From Torreya grandis (Eukaryota > Streptophyta > Pinopsida > Cupressales > Taxaceae), in assembly GCA_037957365.1 (NCBI GenBank), contig JARHVA010004088.1:1019501-1083500 (forward strand): 64,000 nt of DNA, written 5' to 3'. A program made the position numbers and the translations under genes. The notes under the pieces are model-generated. The model did no database searches. It worked only from the letters and a program-made list of their open reading frames with translations, and was not told the origin of the DNA. Positions 46,681-57,370 of this stretch are shown here, in pieces. Every line of letters starts with the position of its first letter. Position 1 is the first letter of the stretch.

Positions 46681-46904
46681 ATGCTCAAGTCTACCAAAGA
46701 TCACTTAGATCCTTTCTTCTATAGTGTTGTTTATAAAATTGATTGTTCATGTGAGTTATCTTACATTGGTGAGACTGGACATTCAATAAACACTAGGGTC
46801 ATTGAACATGCTACAGATATCAAAATTGATAAATTAATTAAATCCACTTTCACTCTATACTAAACATCACATTTGTATTGAAGACACCAAAATCCTTATA
46901 ATAC
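46681..46904 (+). pseudogene. PLE GIY-YIG endonuclease, N-terminal half
   Basis: The frame reads VVYKIDCSCELSYIGETGHS then INTRVIEHATDIK. VVY at 46726-46734 and YIG at 46762-46770 are the two GIY-YIG strands, with the Cys pair between and Arg 39 of the frame after. A stop at 46861 and a frameshift precede HICIEDTKILII, which ends at the LTR element. Upstream (46560-46680) is a linker with VNFGKLMVYLPFIEG. GIY-YIG enzymes nick DNA to prime reverse transcription. Confidence 0.85.
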
Positions 46905-47240
46905 TGTAGACACTGCAAATGTGTCTGCACCTTGGTTCTCCCCCCTTGTCCACCTCAAACCCTGATCCTAACCCTTGGCCTTAGTCCTCTCCATTCATTT
47001 GATTAAAATAACTTAAATATTTTAATTAAGTGGCCCCCTTACCCCCTCACCCTTGCCACCTTGGATCCTCCCTTGAATCCCTCCACCTTCCCCCTAGCAT
47101 TTATTATGCCAAATCTCCTCATTATCTTCCCCCCATGCCCATTTAAGCATCCTTATGACCGTTCTTCCCACAATCCCTCACTCGGCGGCGTGCAAGAATG
47201 GGCGGAGGCTATTTTTAGTCTCTGTCCCCATTCTGCCACT

Positions 47241-47293
47241 GCCGACGTCGGCGACCCTTCGGCCGACGTCGGCGAAACTGCCGGCATCGGCAG
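47241..47293. promoter_or_regulatory. CG-rich palindrome array, 5' LTR site 1
   Basis: GCCGACGTCGGC occurs at 47241 and 47262 and a variant GCCGGCATCGGC at 47280. Each holds the ACGT core in a GACGTC box, a bZIP-type site, and the CCGAC core of drought-responsive elements on both strands. The 3' LTR counterpart is 55329-55380. Confidence 0.6.
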
Positions 47294-47900
47294 CCTTCAA
47301 GACCCCTTTCTGCATCCGTTGCAACCCCCGACCCCTTGAGCTCGCAAACAAATTTCTCTTCGCTCTCGGTGACTCTCTCTCTGGCATCCCGACTCTTCAA
47401 TCTTTACATCAGACCCTTGTATCCGTCCTTTCACTTGACCTCTCTGCCAATCAATCTGACTCTCTCCCTCAGGTGCACAGCAAGCTTCTACAAGTGGACA
47501 ACAGGGATTCTCCATCAGCAACAGGTCTTCACATCCGGCATCACCAGCAATAGGACACCAACCTACACCATTTTCTTCAACAGGGCACAAGTAAGTATTA
47601 TGTTTGTGTTTTCATTATGCTTTCTAGTCATCTGCTTTTAAACTAGATTCAGCGCTTCTTTTCCCCAACCCAGATTGCTAACCAAACCAGGCAGACCCAG
47701 ATTCTTATCTCCCTGATTGGCCTCCTTTTCCCTTTTCGACACTTTGTCCATTATCCTAGACCTCTGCACAGACCTTCAACTAAAACCAGACTCTCCCAGA
47801 CCATTTTGTACGTCCACAGACCCGTCCACAGACCAAGCCCAAACCAGACTCTACCCAGACTCGACTAGACCCTGCCTAGATCCCGTCCAAGTCCACTGCC

Positions 47901-48001
47901 CCAACCGATACCAGTCACTTCCTCCACCGACGTCGGCAGACTAACCGACGTCGGCACCTTTGACCACCGACGCTGGTAGGACCACCGACGCCGGCGACTG
48001 C
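47901..48001. promoter_or_regulatory. CG-rich palindrome array, 5' LTR site 2
   Basis: Four spaced motifs: ACCGACGTCGGC (47926 and 47943 regions), ACCGACGCTGGT and ACCGACGCCGGC. The 3' LTR counterpart is 55988-56088, where some CpG sites have become TpG or CpA. Regulatory role inferred only from the binding-site cores. Confidence 0.55.
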
Positions 48002-48025
48002 AACCAGGCCGACAGCTTCTTCCAG

Positions 48026-48231
48026 GTAAGTCTTTGCTTTCTTTTCTCTTTCAGTTTGCTATCATTTCAGTCTATTTTAGCATTCTGTCATTTATCAGTC
48101 ATTTATCTTTTATCAAAATAGTGGGTTGACCTCCCTTAAGGAAGTTCTCATACTTCTGGGAAAAAGCTTTCGCTTGGCAACCCACCATCTATCCATCTAA
48201 CGCCTTTTTGTCCAAGTTTTCTTCTTTGCAG
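48026..48231 (+). other. Candidate leader intron inside the LTR
   Basis: Donor CAG|GTAAGT with GT at 48026-48027 and acceptor CTTCTTTGCAG ending at 48231 enclose 206 bp. A second donor, CACAA|GTAAGTAT, is at 47591 and an acceptor-like TTTCTCTTTCAG ends near 48054. Both pairs are kept in the 3' LTR (around 55680 and 56114-56318). Confidence 0.45.
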
Positions 48232-48381
48232 GTGTCATTCCTCCACAGCCAAAGAGGGGTGCCCACAAACGTCTAGATTACGGTGCACAATCTCTATCCA
48301 GGTACTTCTAGCCTTGTCCATTTCTTTAGTTTTTTTATTCATCTTTTGAATGTAGAAAGCGAATTAGCGATAGAAACATTC

Positions 48382-48400
48382 TGGCACGCCCGGTGGGACC
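48382..48400 (+). other. Primer-binding site of the gag-only element
   Basis: TGGCACGCCCGGTGGGACC, three bases after the 5' LTR. Same type as the site at 33728-33746. tRNA not assigned. Confidence 0.75.
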
Positions 48401-49532
48401 CTAGGTTCCTCCTGGGTTCCTGTTCTTCTTCATTCATTTAGGAGCATTAGGTTCTTACCTTTTCTCCTCCTTCTTTTCTTCTCAATGACACTATAAGCAG
48501 GAATTTAAAAAGAATCTTTCTTTTCTTTCTTGCACATTCTAGACTAGTCCAACGTCATACTCTCAACCCTTTCTCAAACTTGTCTTCATAACAAACGTCA
48601 CATTTTGACTTGGGCATTAAAACACTTTGCATTCATTTCTACTTGTGCTTGCATCTTCTTAGTCCACATCTAGTAACTTAAACGCATATTGAATAAATCG
48701 TAGACACTTGATGTTACACTACCTGACCACATGCACTAAAATGAACATAAAACTTACTTGAGACAAGGCCCAACTGGGATTTCATCCCCCAGCGGATACC
48801 TTACCTGTCTCGGTGACCCTACTTGGATTTCATCACCAAGGGGGAAGCCCACTCCGTTCTCTAGCGGAGGATAAACTCTAGGTGAGGTATATCTTGGCTA
48901 AGCGAGACCAGCTAACCACTGGAATCGTGAAGTGAGGGGAGCTTGCTCCTTAGCACCAGGCCGCGTACCAAACCCTAACACAGATTTTTGAGCACCTAAA
49001 ACAAGACCCAAAACCAGCTCTAGACTACTTCTTCTAGGACCTTCTTGACAGCCAATCTCCCCAAACATTCATCTAAGGCATAAGCCACAAGATTCTAAGG
49101 TTAATTCCTAGGATTTATCGCTTAGGCTTGTCTGTCTCTCTCAGTTCTTCTCTTCTCATCTGTTTGTTTGAGTGAGTGAGGACGCTTTCTTCATTGTTTT
49201 TCCAAGAATCTTAAAATCTTTTGGTTCTCTGGAAGACACAGTCACCGGCATCGGTTCTATCACCGACGTCAGCTTTCCTTTCTTATCGGCATCGGTTATC
49301 TGACCGACGTCAGCTATCTTCCTCACCGACATCAGTTTTTCAACCGACGTCGGTCTCTGTCACTATCCTTTTTTTTTCAAAACCAGCAGCCTAAAACCTG
49401 TCCCTTCTCTGTCAAAAACCACATTCTGGTTTTCTGAGACTGCAAGAACATAGTTTCTGGAGCCAGGACTCTCTTCTTAACCACTTTAGCCAACAACCGC
49501 TTCCGTCTACCCCGTCCCTAACCAGTCCTATC
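48401..49532 (+). other. Leader of the gag-only element
   Basis: 1.1 kb without a gene. It includes a palindrome array at 49243-49356 and a stretch at 48770-48970 with a repeated GGATTTCATC motif. Confidence 0.6.
49243..49356. promoter_or_regulatory. CG-rich palindrome array in the leader
   Basis: Six motifs in ~115 bp, alternating ACCGGCATCGGT, ACCGACGTCAGC, ATCGGCATCGGT, ACCGACGTCAGC, ACCGACATCAGT and ACCGACGTCGGT. Same core as in the LTR arrays. A degraded counterpart is proposed in the Tat leader at 33885-34275. Confidence 0.6.
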
Positions 49533-50999
49533 ATGGAGTTCCACTCAGAGACTGAAAGAACTCCTACAGGACCGACCCCGACCCCGACTCAAATTCCCAT
49601 CATCCCTGAAGGGGACCAAGATTTCGAGAGATTCTTGGACCTCAATACCGCAGCCCTCCAAAACTATCTCGCGAGAAACCCAACGCGAGACCTTTCGGGT
49701 GACGTGGCGACGACATCCACACCATTCGCCACCCAACCCTTTATGACTCAGCGTTTTGCCTCAACTATTAACCCAACCATAGCCAATACTCAAAGTTTGG
49801 CCTCCCCATCTAGTTTTAGACCGACCTCCATTGGGGTTCCATTACCCCCTCAACCACCTGTAATTCAACCAAGTTCTACATCACATCAGAACTTGATTGT
49901 CTCGACCCCTCATACTCTTGCGCCCACAAATGTAGGAGTGCCAACCTATCCTTCTACCAGTGCCACCATTCAACCACCTTTGGCGGTGCCCAGTCAACTT
50001 ATACCTTTGACCTTCATAACGCAACCATCCTTAGTCACCTCTTCTGTCCCTACGACTAGTCATCCGTACGTTGCGCCCTCACAAGCGCAACCAACTACGT
50101 CACATACCTCTTCTAGCCTCTTTCAAGCACCTTACAACCTAGGGGGCGCTTCATCCACCAATCTGTCAGCAAACATCATTAAGATGCTGATGGATAAAAT
50201 GTCCAGTCTCGAAGCCTCCATTTCCGGTTCAAGCAATACTTTGTCATATGAGCAAATTTGCAATCAGCCCATCCATCCTTCTGTCCCTATTCGACCATAC
50301 CCTAACCATTGGGAGCTTCCTAAATTCACTCGCTTTCAGAGTAAGGAACACCCACAACAACATCTACAGGCATTTAGACATGCCTGTTATCTTATTGCCC
50401 ATGACGATGCGTTGCTTTTACGCACGTTCCCTATGTCACTTTCTAGCCCAGCCCTTGACTGGTATAGTTCTCTTGCCAGACACTCTATCTTTTCATTCAT
50501 TCAACTCGCCCAACTATTTCTTGACCATTTCTCAATCAACATCACCAAACAAGTCTCAATCACAGACCTTTACTCCATTAGGCAATTTGACGACGAATCA
50601 ATAGTCGACTTTGTCGCTCGTTGGAGAGGTCTGATCAACCAGCTCTCCTTCTCTTTGCCTCAACCCGAGCTCATTGAGCTCTTTTCTTGAGCATGTGCCA
50701 GGCACATCTCGTCCACTTTACGGATTCAGACATTCCGCACTTTTGACGAAGCTTTCATCATGGCTCGAAAGCTTGAACTCTATGCCCTTGAAGAAGATAA
50801 GGTCAAATTGTGTAATACCAACGCAAAATCTACTGACCACTCTTCTTCCAGACCCTCTTCTTCTGCCAACTCTAAGTCCAAAGGAGTGGCCAATACTGTG
50901 GTCGTTAGATCACCATCCTCGACAACAACGAATTACTCTCAACCTTCGACGTCTTCAAGCATCACCAAACAATTCCAACAACAGTACATTCAGCATTCT

Positions 51000-51235
51000 T
51001 ACACTCCACTTGGAGAACCATATGCTTCCGTTTTGGAAAAACTACTCAAGCAGGGGGTCCTCAATCTCCCTCCAATCCGACCACCTCAATTTGACCCTTC
51101 AAAAGCCATCCCTACATGGTATAGGGAGGCCGACTTCTGTCCCTTTCATTGCGTCCAAGGCCATGACATTGACAACTGCCGAACTTTCAAAAACATCGTC
51201 CAAGACATGATCGACAAGGGGGATCTTATTTTAGA
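51000..51235 (+). other. Gag zinc-knuckle module 1
   Basis: YASVLEKLLKQGVLNLPPIR is followed by TWYREADFCPFHCVQGHD and DNC. Zinc ligands are C (51138), H (51147), H (51162) and C (51177), giving C-X2-H-X4-H-X4-C, a CHHC variant of the usual CCHC knuckle. Confidence 0.7.
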
Positions 51236-52017
51236 TAACCCGAACGCCCCACCTAACCAACATATCGACATTTTCAAACAACCATTTCCGAATCATCCGC
51301 CTACTCAAAACAACGTCCAGACTTCGACCAATGACCCTCAAGACCATGACATTCACACGATTAACACTATCTTGCCTCTTGTCCTTGACCAACCTCTCCC
51401 ATTAAAGGATGAAGAACCTTCTTCTCCTACTAGTCCTCCATCTACCTCTCTTGTATTGGAGGACGCTTTGACCACATCAACGCCATTAAGCCCATCTCCA
51501 TTCGAAGACCCTACCTTGCCTACTCCTCAACTACAAGTAGAAGGCACGATCATCCATGCCCTCTGCCCACTTGAGGAGCCACACTCTCTTATTTCTTCTC
51601 CACCAAGAGAAGAACCAGTCTCTCCACCCATTTCAACCGAGGAAGACCCAGTCACGGTTTCCTCTCACCCTTTGCGTGAGATTTTTACATCTCACTCACC
51701 TCCATCCACATCCAAACCCAAATCTACATCTAACCTCGCCTCACACAATAGTGGCCCTCGACCCAAACACACAAAAGCTACTAGACCTCACCGAAGAACT
51801 CCTCCTCCACCTTCGTCATTACCTTCAATCTTGGGCCCGCATCTGTCCACTTTAATAAGAGTGCTTCCCACTCCCATCTTTCACAGAGGCAATTTGCCTT
51901 CATTACTCCCTCAACCCATCAGATATACATCCCCTCCAAACCCTCGACCTATGCCTCCTTTGCCTCCCAAACCAATGTCACCAATCCTCACTACAATAAA
52001 ACATCCCGACCCGTTAG

Positions 52018-52240
52018 CAGGTTCATATGCCTTGCTCTTACGACAATTATTGCAGTCATCTCGTATCGACCTCCCGCCTCCTAGACAATATAAATCTCTC
52101 GGACCAAAACCACCTTGGTTCGACCACACTTGCATTTGTGCGTATCATCGCATGCCTAGACACGACACGGAACATTGTCATGCCCTCAAGGTCATCGTTC
52201 ACCAATGTTTGGAGAATGACACCTCTCTTCTCGACCACGT
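52018..52240 (+). other. Gag zinc-knuckle module 2
   Basis: YALLLRQLLQSSRIDLPPPR, then PPWFDHTCICAYHRMPRHD and EHC. Same C-X2-H-X4-H-X4-C spacing and the same lead-in as module 1. Confidence 0.7.
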
Positions 52241-52249
52241 TATCAACAA

Positions 52250-52430
52250 ACCTTCAACACCGCCTCACCCATCAACTCTCGGATCAAGACCCTCTTGGTT
52301 CGACAACTCTAAATTCTGCCACTATCACCACACTCCGGGACATGACACTAAGCATTGTTGTGCTCTCAAAGCTGTCACTCGTCAACACCAAAAAAAGGAT
52401 TCCCTTCTCATCAAGGGTCCTCTTGACCAC
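52250..52430 (+). other. Gag zinc-knuckle module 3
   Basis: PSWFDNSKFCHYHHTPGHD and KHC, with identical spacing. Modules 2 and 3 share flanking text (LGxxPxWFD before, ALK after), so module 3 is probably a ~180-bp tandem duplicate of module 2 without the lead-in. Confidence 0.7.
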
Positions 52431-52733
52431 CTCTTCGACAAAACATCAACCCCGACTCATGCCTCTCCAACCTCATCACCTAAATCAGGATCTCCACGCC
52501 AGACTGTGGTCCCTTTGCCACCTTTGACCCCCTTATTCGACATTAATACCATCCATCTAACCACTAAACCTCAACCGACCTTAACCAATCTTTCAAACAT
52601 TCTCCCTACCCGCTGGGGGAATTCATCCTTCATCCAAACCTCGACCAACTTTTCAACCCAGTCTCTACCACATATCAATCACTCATTTAATCTTAAATCT
52701 CGACCAAGACTCAACCCCCGACCAATTATTTGA

Positions 52734-54980
52734 CTAATCTCAACCAAACTTCAACCAAATATCAATCAACCAGACCTCTCGACCAAACATTCAACCTTTT
52801 TCAACCAACCAACGACAATGTCAACCAACTTCACATCCATCAATCAACACTTGACCAATCTGGAAAGAGGCAAATTGGGGCAAGTTTGCTCCTAATTGAC
52901 TTGGACCTTATCATAACATACAAGCATGGCCCAGGGTCTTATTAAACCTTAAACCCCTTCTTATGTCTTGCATCTTCGACCATTTCTTCTGTTAGTCGAG
53001 TACTCGCCTACTTGACACGTAACTTGAGCTCGTCCCTTGAGCAATCCTCATCCTCTTAATCCTCATTCCTTTCAACCCTATTCCCCTTTAACAAGTCCTC
53101 TACAACCCTTTTATGACGCATGGATGCTTTGTCCTAATAAAAGGGGATTCCTTGAACTTCTACAGTCTTGTCCATGACAAAAAAAAAATCAAAAAATCAA
53201 AAAATCAAGATGTCAAAACATAATCCAAGGTCACAAAATCAAATCAAAAAGATAGACTGCTCCCTCGAAGGATAGCTGTACTATCATTGCTGTAGCTAAT
53301 AGACTGATCCCTCGAAGGACAGCTATTCAAACACATTATATAAAGCAAAAATATAGACCACTCCCTCGAAGGATGGCTATGACTAAATCTTGCTACAAAC
53401 AACAACCTTTCTTAGAAGCTTCCCGCATTGATCAGCTTCGCAACATGACCACTAAATCAAATGACATCTCTCTGTAGACTTCCCGCATCGATCAGTCTGC
53501 GCAAAAAAAAAAAAACATGAGTCATGGACTTGACTTATAGTTGTCTCAGGGTCTCCTATAAAAAGGGGCAAGGTTATTCTTGCTCTTAAACTGGGTTACC
53601 CTATCCTCCTCCTATTACCTGCTCAAGGGACTTCGAGCTCACTTTAATGTCAAAGTGATTCGATTACCGTTCTACCACCACACTGGTCAACGACGTAATG
53701 CATGAACGGGGCTTTGGTTCTAATAACCCCTATCTATGCTTCCTTTCTGGTCCTTGTCAATGAAAGAGCAATTTGCCTTTCACCTTTTCTCTGCACTTTG
53801 GTCACATTTAACCACATCAATTGTCGGCTCATCTTTAACCAAGCCATTTTCATCATTTTCAACTGACACCATCCTAGTCCATTTCACATAGTTTCTATGG
53901 ACACCAATACACATGGAAACTACCGACCAGACCCAATTTATGTTAAGCATAAACCAATACTTGCTGAAGCATAAATAGACTTCCATTCATTTCTAACATA
54001 CATCCATCATGACTATGGAAACTTGCTAGGGATGAAAGCCTCTTGACCACTGTGACGTCTGTAGCATCATCTTACCCTCATCATTTTGACACTTGACCAC
54101 ATCCAATCATTGATCAATCAGACCTTTTGTCCGAACTACATTGGTCTGAGGCCCTATGACCAGGGCTATGTAGGCAGCACTCAGATACCACATCTTCTAA
54201 GGTTAGCTCGACCACCCCTGTTTGTTCGTCTCTTTGATGGACAAACCTTCCCTTCTACGACTTTGACCAAGACCAATCAATCTCTTTGACCCTTCCTCCC
54301 TTTTTGGGGAGAACTACATTGGGCTGAGGCCCTTCACACAAGGGCTATGTAGGCATCACTCAGATCACATGACGTTTTCTGAGGTTAGCTCGGCCACATC
54401 CTTTCGTCCATCCATCCCTTTGACTAATGACCATTGGCGATCATGCGTATCTCCTTCGAGCTTCGACTACTTCCAAGCCAATGTTGCCTTGGTTGTTTTT
54501 GCGTGTGTGCTACCTCACGGTTGGTTAGCAGAATTGTCCGCAGACTATTTTTGACCCTTCGCAAGTATAGGATCGCAAGCCAGTTGATCCCTACTACTTG
54601 TGGCTTTTTCGTGTCTCTGGGAGCACTTCCTGAGCCTGGGATACCTGGAACACGATGACCATTTGGAGCTTCAGCTTAGATTGAGTGACCCGATCAGTAG
54701 ACGACTAAATGCTGGGGCCCAGTTACTTCAATTTTGGCACTCCTTGACCCTCGACATGCGACAATTTGACCCGACCCTCCCATGAAGTGGTCTACGCACA
54801 ATCACGACTGTTGCAGCATTTTCACTCACTCTCTTCTATCCATTTCTCTATCAAATTGACACTCGATCTTCGGTTCCCTTCTCTCGACTATCGCTTTGAG
54901 GGGGGAACACCTCATCCTTTTCCTGGGGCAACCAACTCCTATTTTTGTCTTGCAGTTCGTCAAGAACAACCAACAAGACA
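52734..54980 (+). other. Non-coding 3' region of the gag-only element
   Basis: 2.25 kb with no pol motif in any frame. It contains three ~50-bp spaced copies of TCCCTCGAAGGA (53261, 53308 and 53361 regions), two CTTCCCGCATYGATCAG motifs (near 53420 and 53478), a TATA-like CCTATAAAAAGGGG near 53550, and two ~90-bp repeats at 54133-54215 and 54308-54398 sharing GGGCTATGTAGGCA and CACTCAGAT. Confidence 0.65.
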
Positions 54981-54992
54981 AAAAGGGGCAAA
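54981..54992 (+). other. Polypurine tract of the gag-only element
   Basis: AAAAGGGGCAAA directly before the 3' LTR start, TGTATACACTGC. Confidence 0.85.
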
Positions 54993-56465
54993 TGTATACA
55001 CTGCAAATGTGTCTGCACCTTGGTTCTCCCCCCTTGTCCACCTCAAACCCCGATCCTAACCTTGGCCTTAGTCCTCTCCATTCATTTGATTAAAATAACT
55101 TAAATATTTTAATTAAGTGGCCCCCTTTCCCCCTCACCCTTGCCACCTTGGATCCTCCCTTGAATCCCTCCACCTTCCCCCTAGCATTTATTATGCCAAA
55201 TCTCCTCATTATCTTCCCCCCACGCCCATTTAAGCATCCTTATGACCGTTCTTCCCACAATCCCTCGCTCGGCGGCGTGCAAGAATGGGCGGAGGCTATT
55301 TTTAGTCTCTGTCCCCATTCTACTACTACCGACGTCGACGACCCTTCGGCCGACGTCGGTGAAACTGCCAGCGTCGATAGCCTTCAAGACCCCTTTCTGC
55401 ATCCGTTGCAACCCCCGGCCCCTTGAGCTCGCAAACAGATTTCTATTCACTCTCGGCGACTCTCTCTCTGGCATCCCAACTCTTCAATCTTTGCATCAGA
55501 CCCTTGTATCCGTCCTTTCACTTGACCTCTCTGCCAATCAATCTGACTCTCTCCCTCAGGTGCACAGCAAGCTTCTACAAGTGGACAACAGGGATTCTCC
55601 ATCAGCAACAGGTCTTCACATCCGGCATCACCAGCAACAGGACACCAACCTACACCATTTTCTTTAGCAGGGCACAAGTAAGTATTATGTTTGTGTTTTC
55701 ATTATGCTTTCTAGTCATCTACTTTTAAACTAGATTCAACGCTTCTTTTCCCCAACCCAGACTGCTAACCAAACCAGGCAAACCCGGATTCTTATCTCCC
55801 TGATTGGCCTCCTTTTCCCTTTTCAACATTTTGTCCATTATCCTAGACCTCTGCACAGACCTTCAACTAAAACCAGACTCTCCCAGACCATTTTGTATGT
55901 CCACAGACCCGTCCACAGACCAAGCCCAGACCAGACTCTACCCAGACTCGACCAGACCCTGCCTAGATCCCGTCCAAGCCCACTGCCCCGACCGACACCG
56001 GTCACTTCCTCCACCGACGTCGGCAGACTAACCGACATCGACACCTTTGACCACCGACGCCGGTAGGACCACTGACGCCGGCGACTGCAACCAGGCTGAC
56101 AGCTTCTTCCAGGTAAGTCTTTGCTTTCTTTTCTCTTTCAGTTTGCTATCATTTTAGTCTATTTTAGCATTCTGTCATTTATCAATCATTTATCTTTTAT
56201 CAAAATAGTGGGTTGACCTCCCTTAAGGAAGTTCTCATACTTCTGGGAACAAGCTTTCACTTGGCAACCCACCATCTATCCATCTAACGCCTTTTTGTCC
56301 AAGTTTTCTTCTTTGCAGGTGTCATTCCTCCATAGCCAAAGAGGGGTGCCCACAAACGTCTGGATTATGGTGCGCAATCTCTATCTAGGTACTTCTAGCC
56401 TTGTCCATTTCTTTAGTTTCTTTATTCATCTTTTGAATGTAGAAAGCGAATTAGAGATAGAAACA
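54993..56465 (+). repeat. 3' LTR of the gag-only element
   Basis: 1473 bp, about 96% identical to 46905-48378 by hand count. Differences cluster at CpG sites. Confidence 0.95.
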
Positions 56466-56610
56466 AATAGAAGACCACTTCCTCAAACATCATCTGAGAG
56501 AAGAGATCAAAATTACAAAACATGAGAATAATCTTAATAGAGATGTAGGAATAAGGTTAAACCACTCTTGGAAACTCTTAGTCTACCTCTCTAAAAGACC
56601 CTTAGGATAG
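56466..56610 (+). pseudogene. PLE GIY-YIG endonuclease, C-terminal end
   Basis: Right after the target duplication the frame IEDHFLKHHLREEIKITKHE, then NNLNRDVGIRLNHSW, runs to TAG at 56608. This is the conserved C-terminal tail of PLE GIY-YIG domains (REAIEI-KH-NN-N-D-G-LN-SW). It is in the same frame as HICIEDTKILII before the LTR element once one target copy is removed. Confidence 0.85.
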
Positions 56611-57370
56611 ATCTGATTCATCATGCTTATTGTTGAAACCCCTCTCGTCCACTAGCTTTACAGTCTTAGACTTCCTACCCTCTCCTTTCCCCGAGCCCCA
56701 TCTCCCCCATTTTCCCCTTCTTCCATCCCTTATGATACCTCCTTTTGGGCTCCTCTAAGGTCTCTAGTTTCTCTTTCTTTTTTTCTTTTCTTTGTGGATT
56801 GTTGTTTTTGCCCCTCCCTTTAACTGGGTCTTTTATCCATTGTTTTATTTTTTCATTTTATTTCTATTTTATTTGATTTTGTCTTTGATTATACTTTTCT
56901 ATTAGGTGGTATTTCCTATTTTATCTCTTAGTCTTTCATTATACTTTTATATTTAGTGTTTAATTTCTATTTGATTTCTTAATCTTAATTTCAATTTAAT
57001 TTTAATTTTAATTTTAATTTTAATTTTAATTTTAATTGCAATTTGTATTTCACTTTGAATTTTATTTTCTATTTTATTTTTAATTATAATTATAATTATT
57101 TTTATAATTTTAATTTCAATCTCCATTTGAATTTTCTATTTTTCAATTTCTATTAGAATTTTTAATTTTCTTTTTATTTCATTCTTATTTCAATTTTATT
57201 TTAATTTTAAAATTATATTTATAATTTTAATTTTTAATTTCCTCTTTCATTGGATTGTTTAGTCTCTTTTCACCATTTTTGTCACTTGTCATTATTTTAT
57301 TGTTTATCTTTTTATTTTACTAATTTCTTGTCATACTCTTTCTTCCTGACATCATAAGAATAAATGGACT
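56611..57370 (+). other. PLE 3' untranslated region, pyrimidine- and AT-rich
   Basis: Coding ends at 56610. A C/T-rich part (56630-56820) is followed by long T/A runs with an imperfect (TTTTAA)n microsatellite at about 56990-57040. Nothing else seen. Confidence 0.6.
56990..57040. repeat. (TTTTAA)n microsatellite
   Basis: Eight or so hexamers in the PLE 3' region, near its right end. Confidence 0.85.

Larger units (their letters stand above)
46905..48378 (+). repeat. 5' LTR of the gag-only element
   Basis: 1474 bp from TGTAGACACTGC to GATAGAAACA. It contains CG-rich palindrome arrays at 47241-47293 and 47901-48001, the AT-rich block TTAAATATTTTAATTAAG near 47010 and consensus splice signals. 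Open frames in it (for example 47155-47553) are by-products of CG content. Confidence 0.95.
49533..52733 (+). pseudogene. Gag polyprotein of the gag-only element, one in-frame TGA
   Basis: From ATG 49533 (MEFHSETERT) one frame runs to TGA at 52731 and is broken only by TGA at 50688-50690, where LFS, stop, ACARHI suggests an original CGA (Arg). Residues 1-255 are Pro/Ser/Thr-rich. The capsid-type gag domain is about 258-415 (HWELPKFTRF, LLLRTFPMSLSSPALDWYSS, FLDHFSINITKQVS, DLYSIRQFDDESIVDFVARW). The rest is Pro-rich with three zinc-knuckle modules near residues 527, 862 and 925. No protease motif is present. The shared frame argues that the stop is a late mutation, though readthrough or a shorter Gag is possible. 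Confidence 0.85.
46905..56465 (+). mobile_element. Gag-only (TR-GAG-like) LTR retrotransposon
   Basis: A 9.56 kb element with LTRs of 1474 and 1473 bp, a PBS, a PPT and a single long gag frame (49533-52733), but no trace of protease, RT, RNase H or integrase in the 2.3 kb that follow. This is the layout of plant TR-GAG elements, which depend on enzymes from autonomous relatives. By hand count the LTRs differ at about 50-55 positions, mostly transitions, so it is the youngest insertion here. Flanks AATAC (46900-46904) and AATAG (56466-56470) are the target duplication with one change. It is much more CG-rich than its surroundings. Confidence 0.85.

Noticed and set aside
47155..47641. Overlapping frames on both strands in the LTRs of the gag-only element (also 55242-55728)
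   Set aside because: CG-rich sequence with few stops gives open frames in most phases. None has a recognisable domain, and they coincide with palindromes and splice-like signals.
53250..53500. Spaced repeats resembling a CRISPR array
   Set aside because: Only two or three copies of short, variable motifs inside a plant LTR retrotransposon; no cas genes and not a bacterial genome.
53540..53570. TATA-like CCTATAAAAAGGGG as an internal promoter
   Set aside because: Single match in a non-coding stretch with no following gene. Mentioned only as sequence content.
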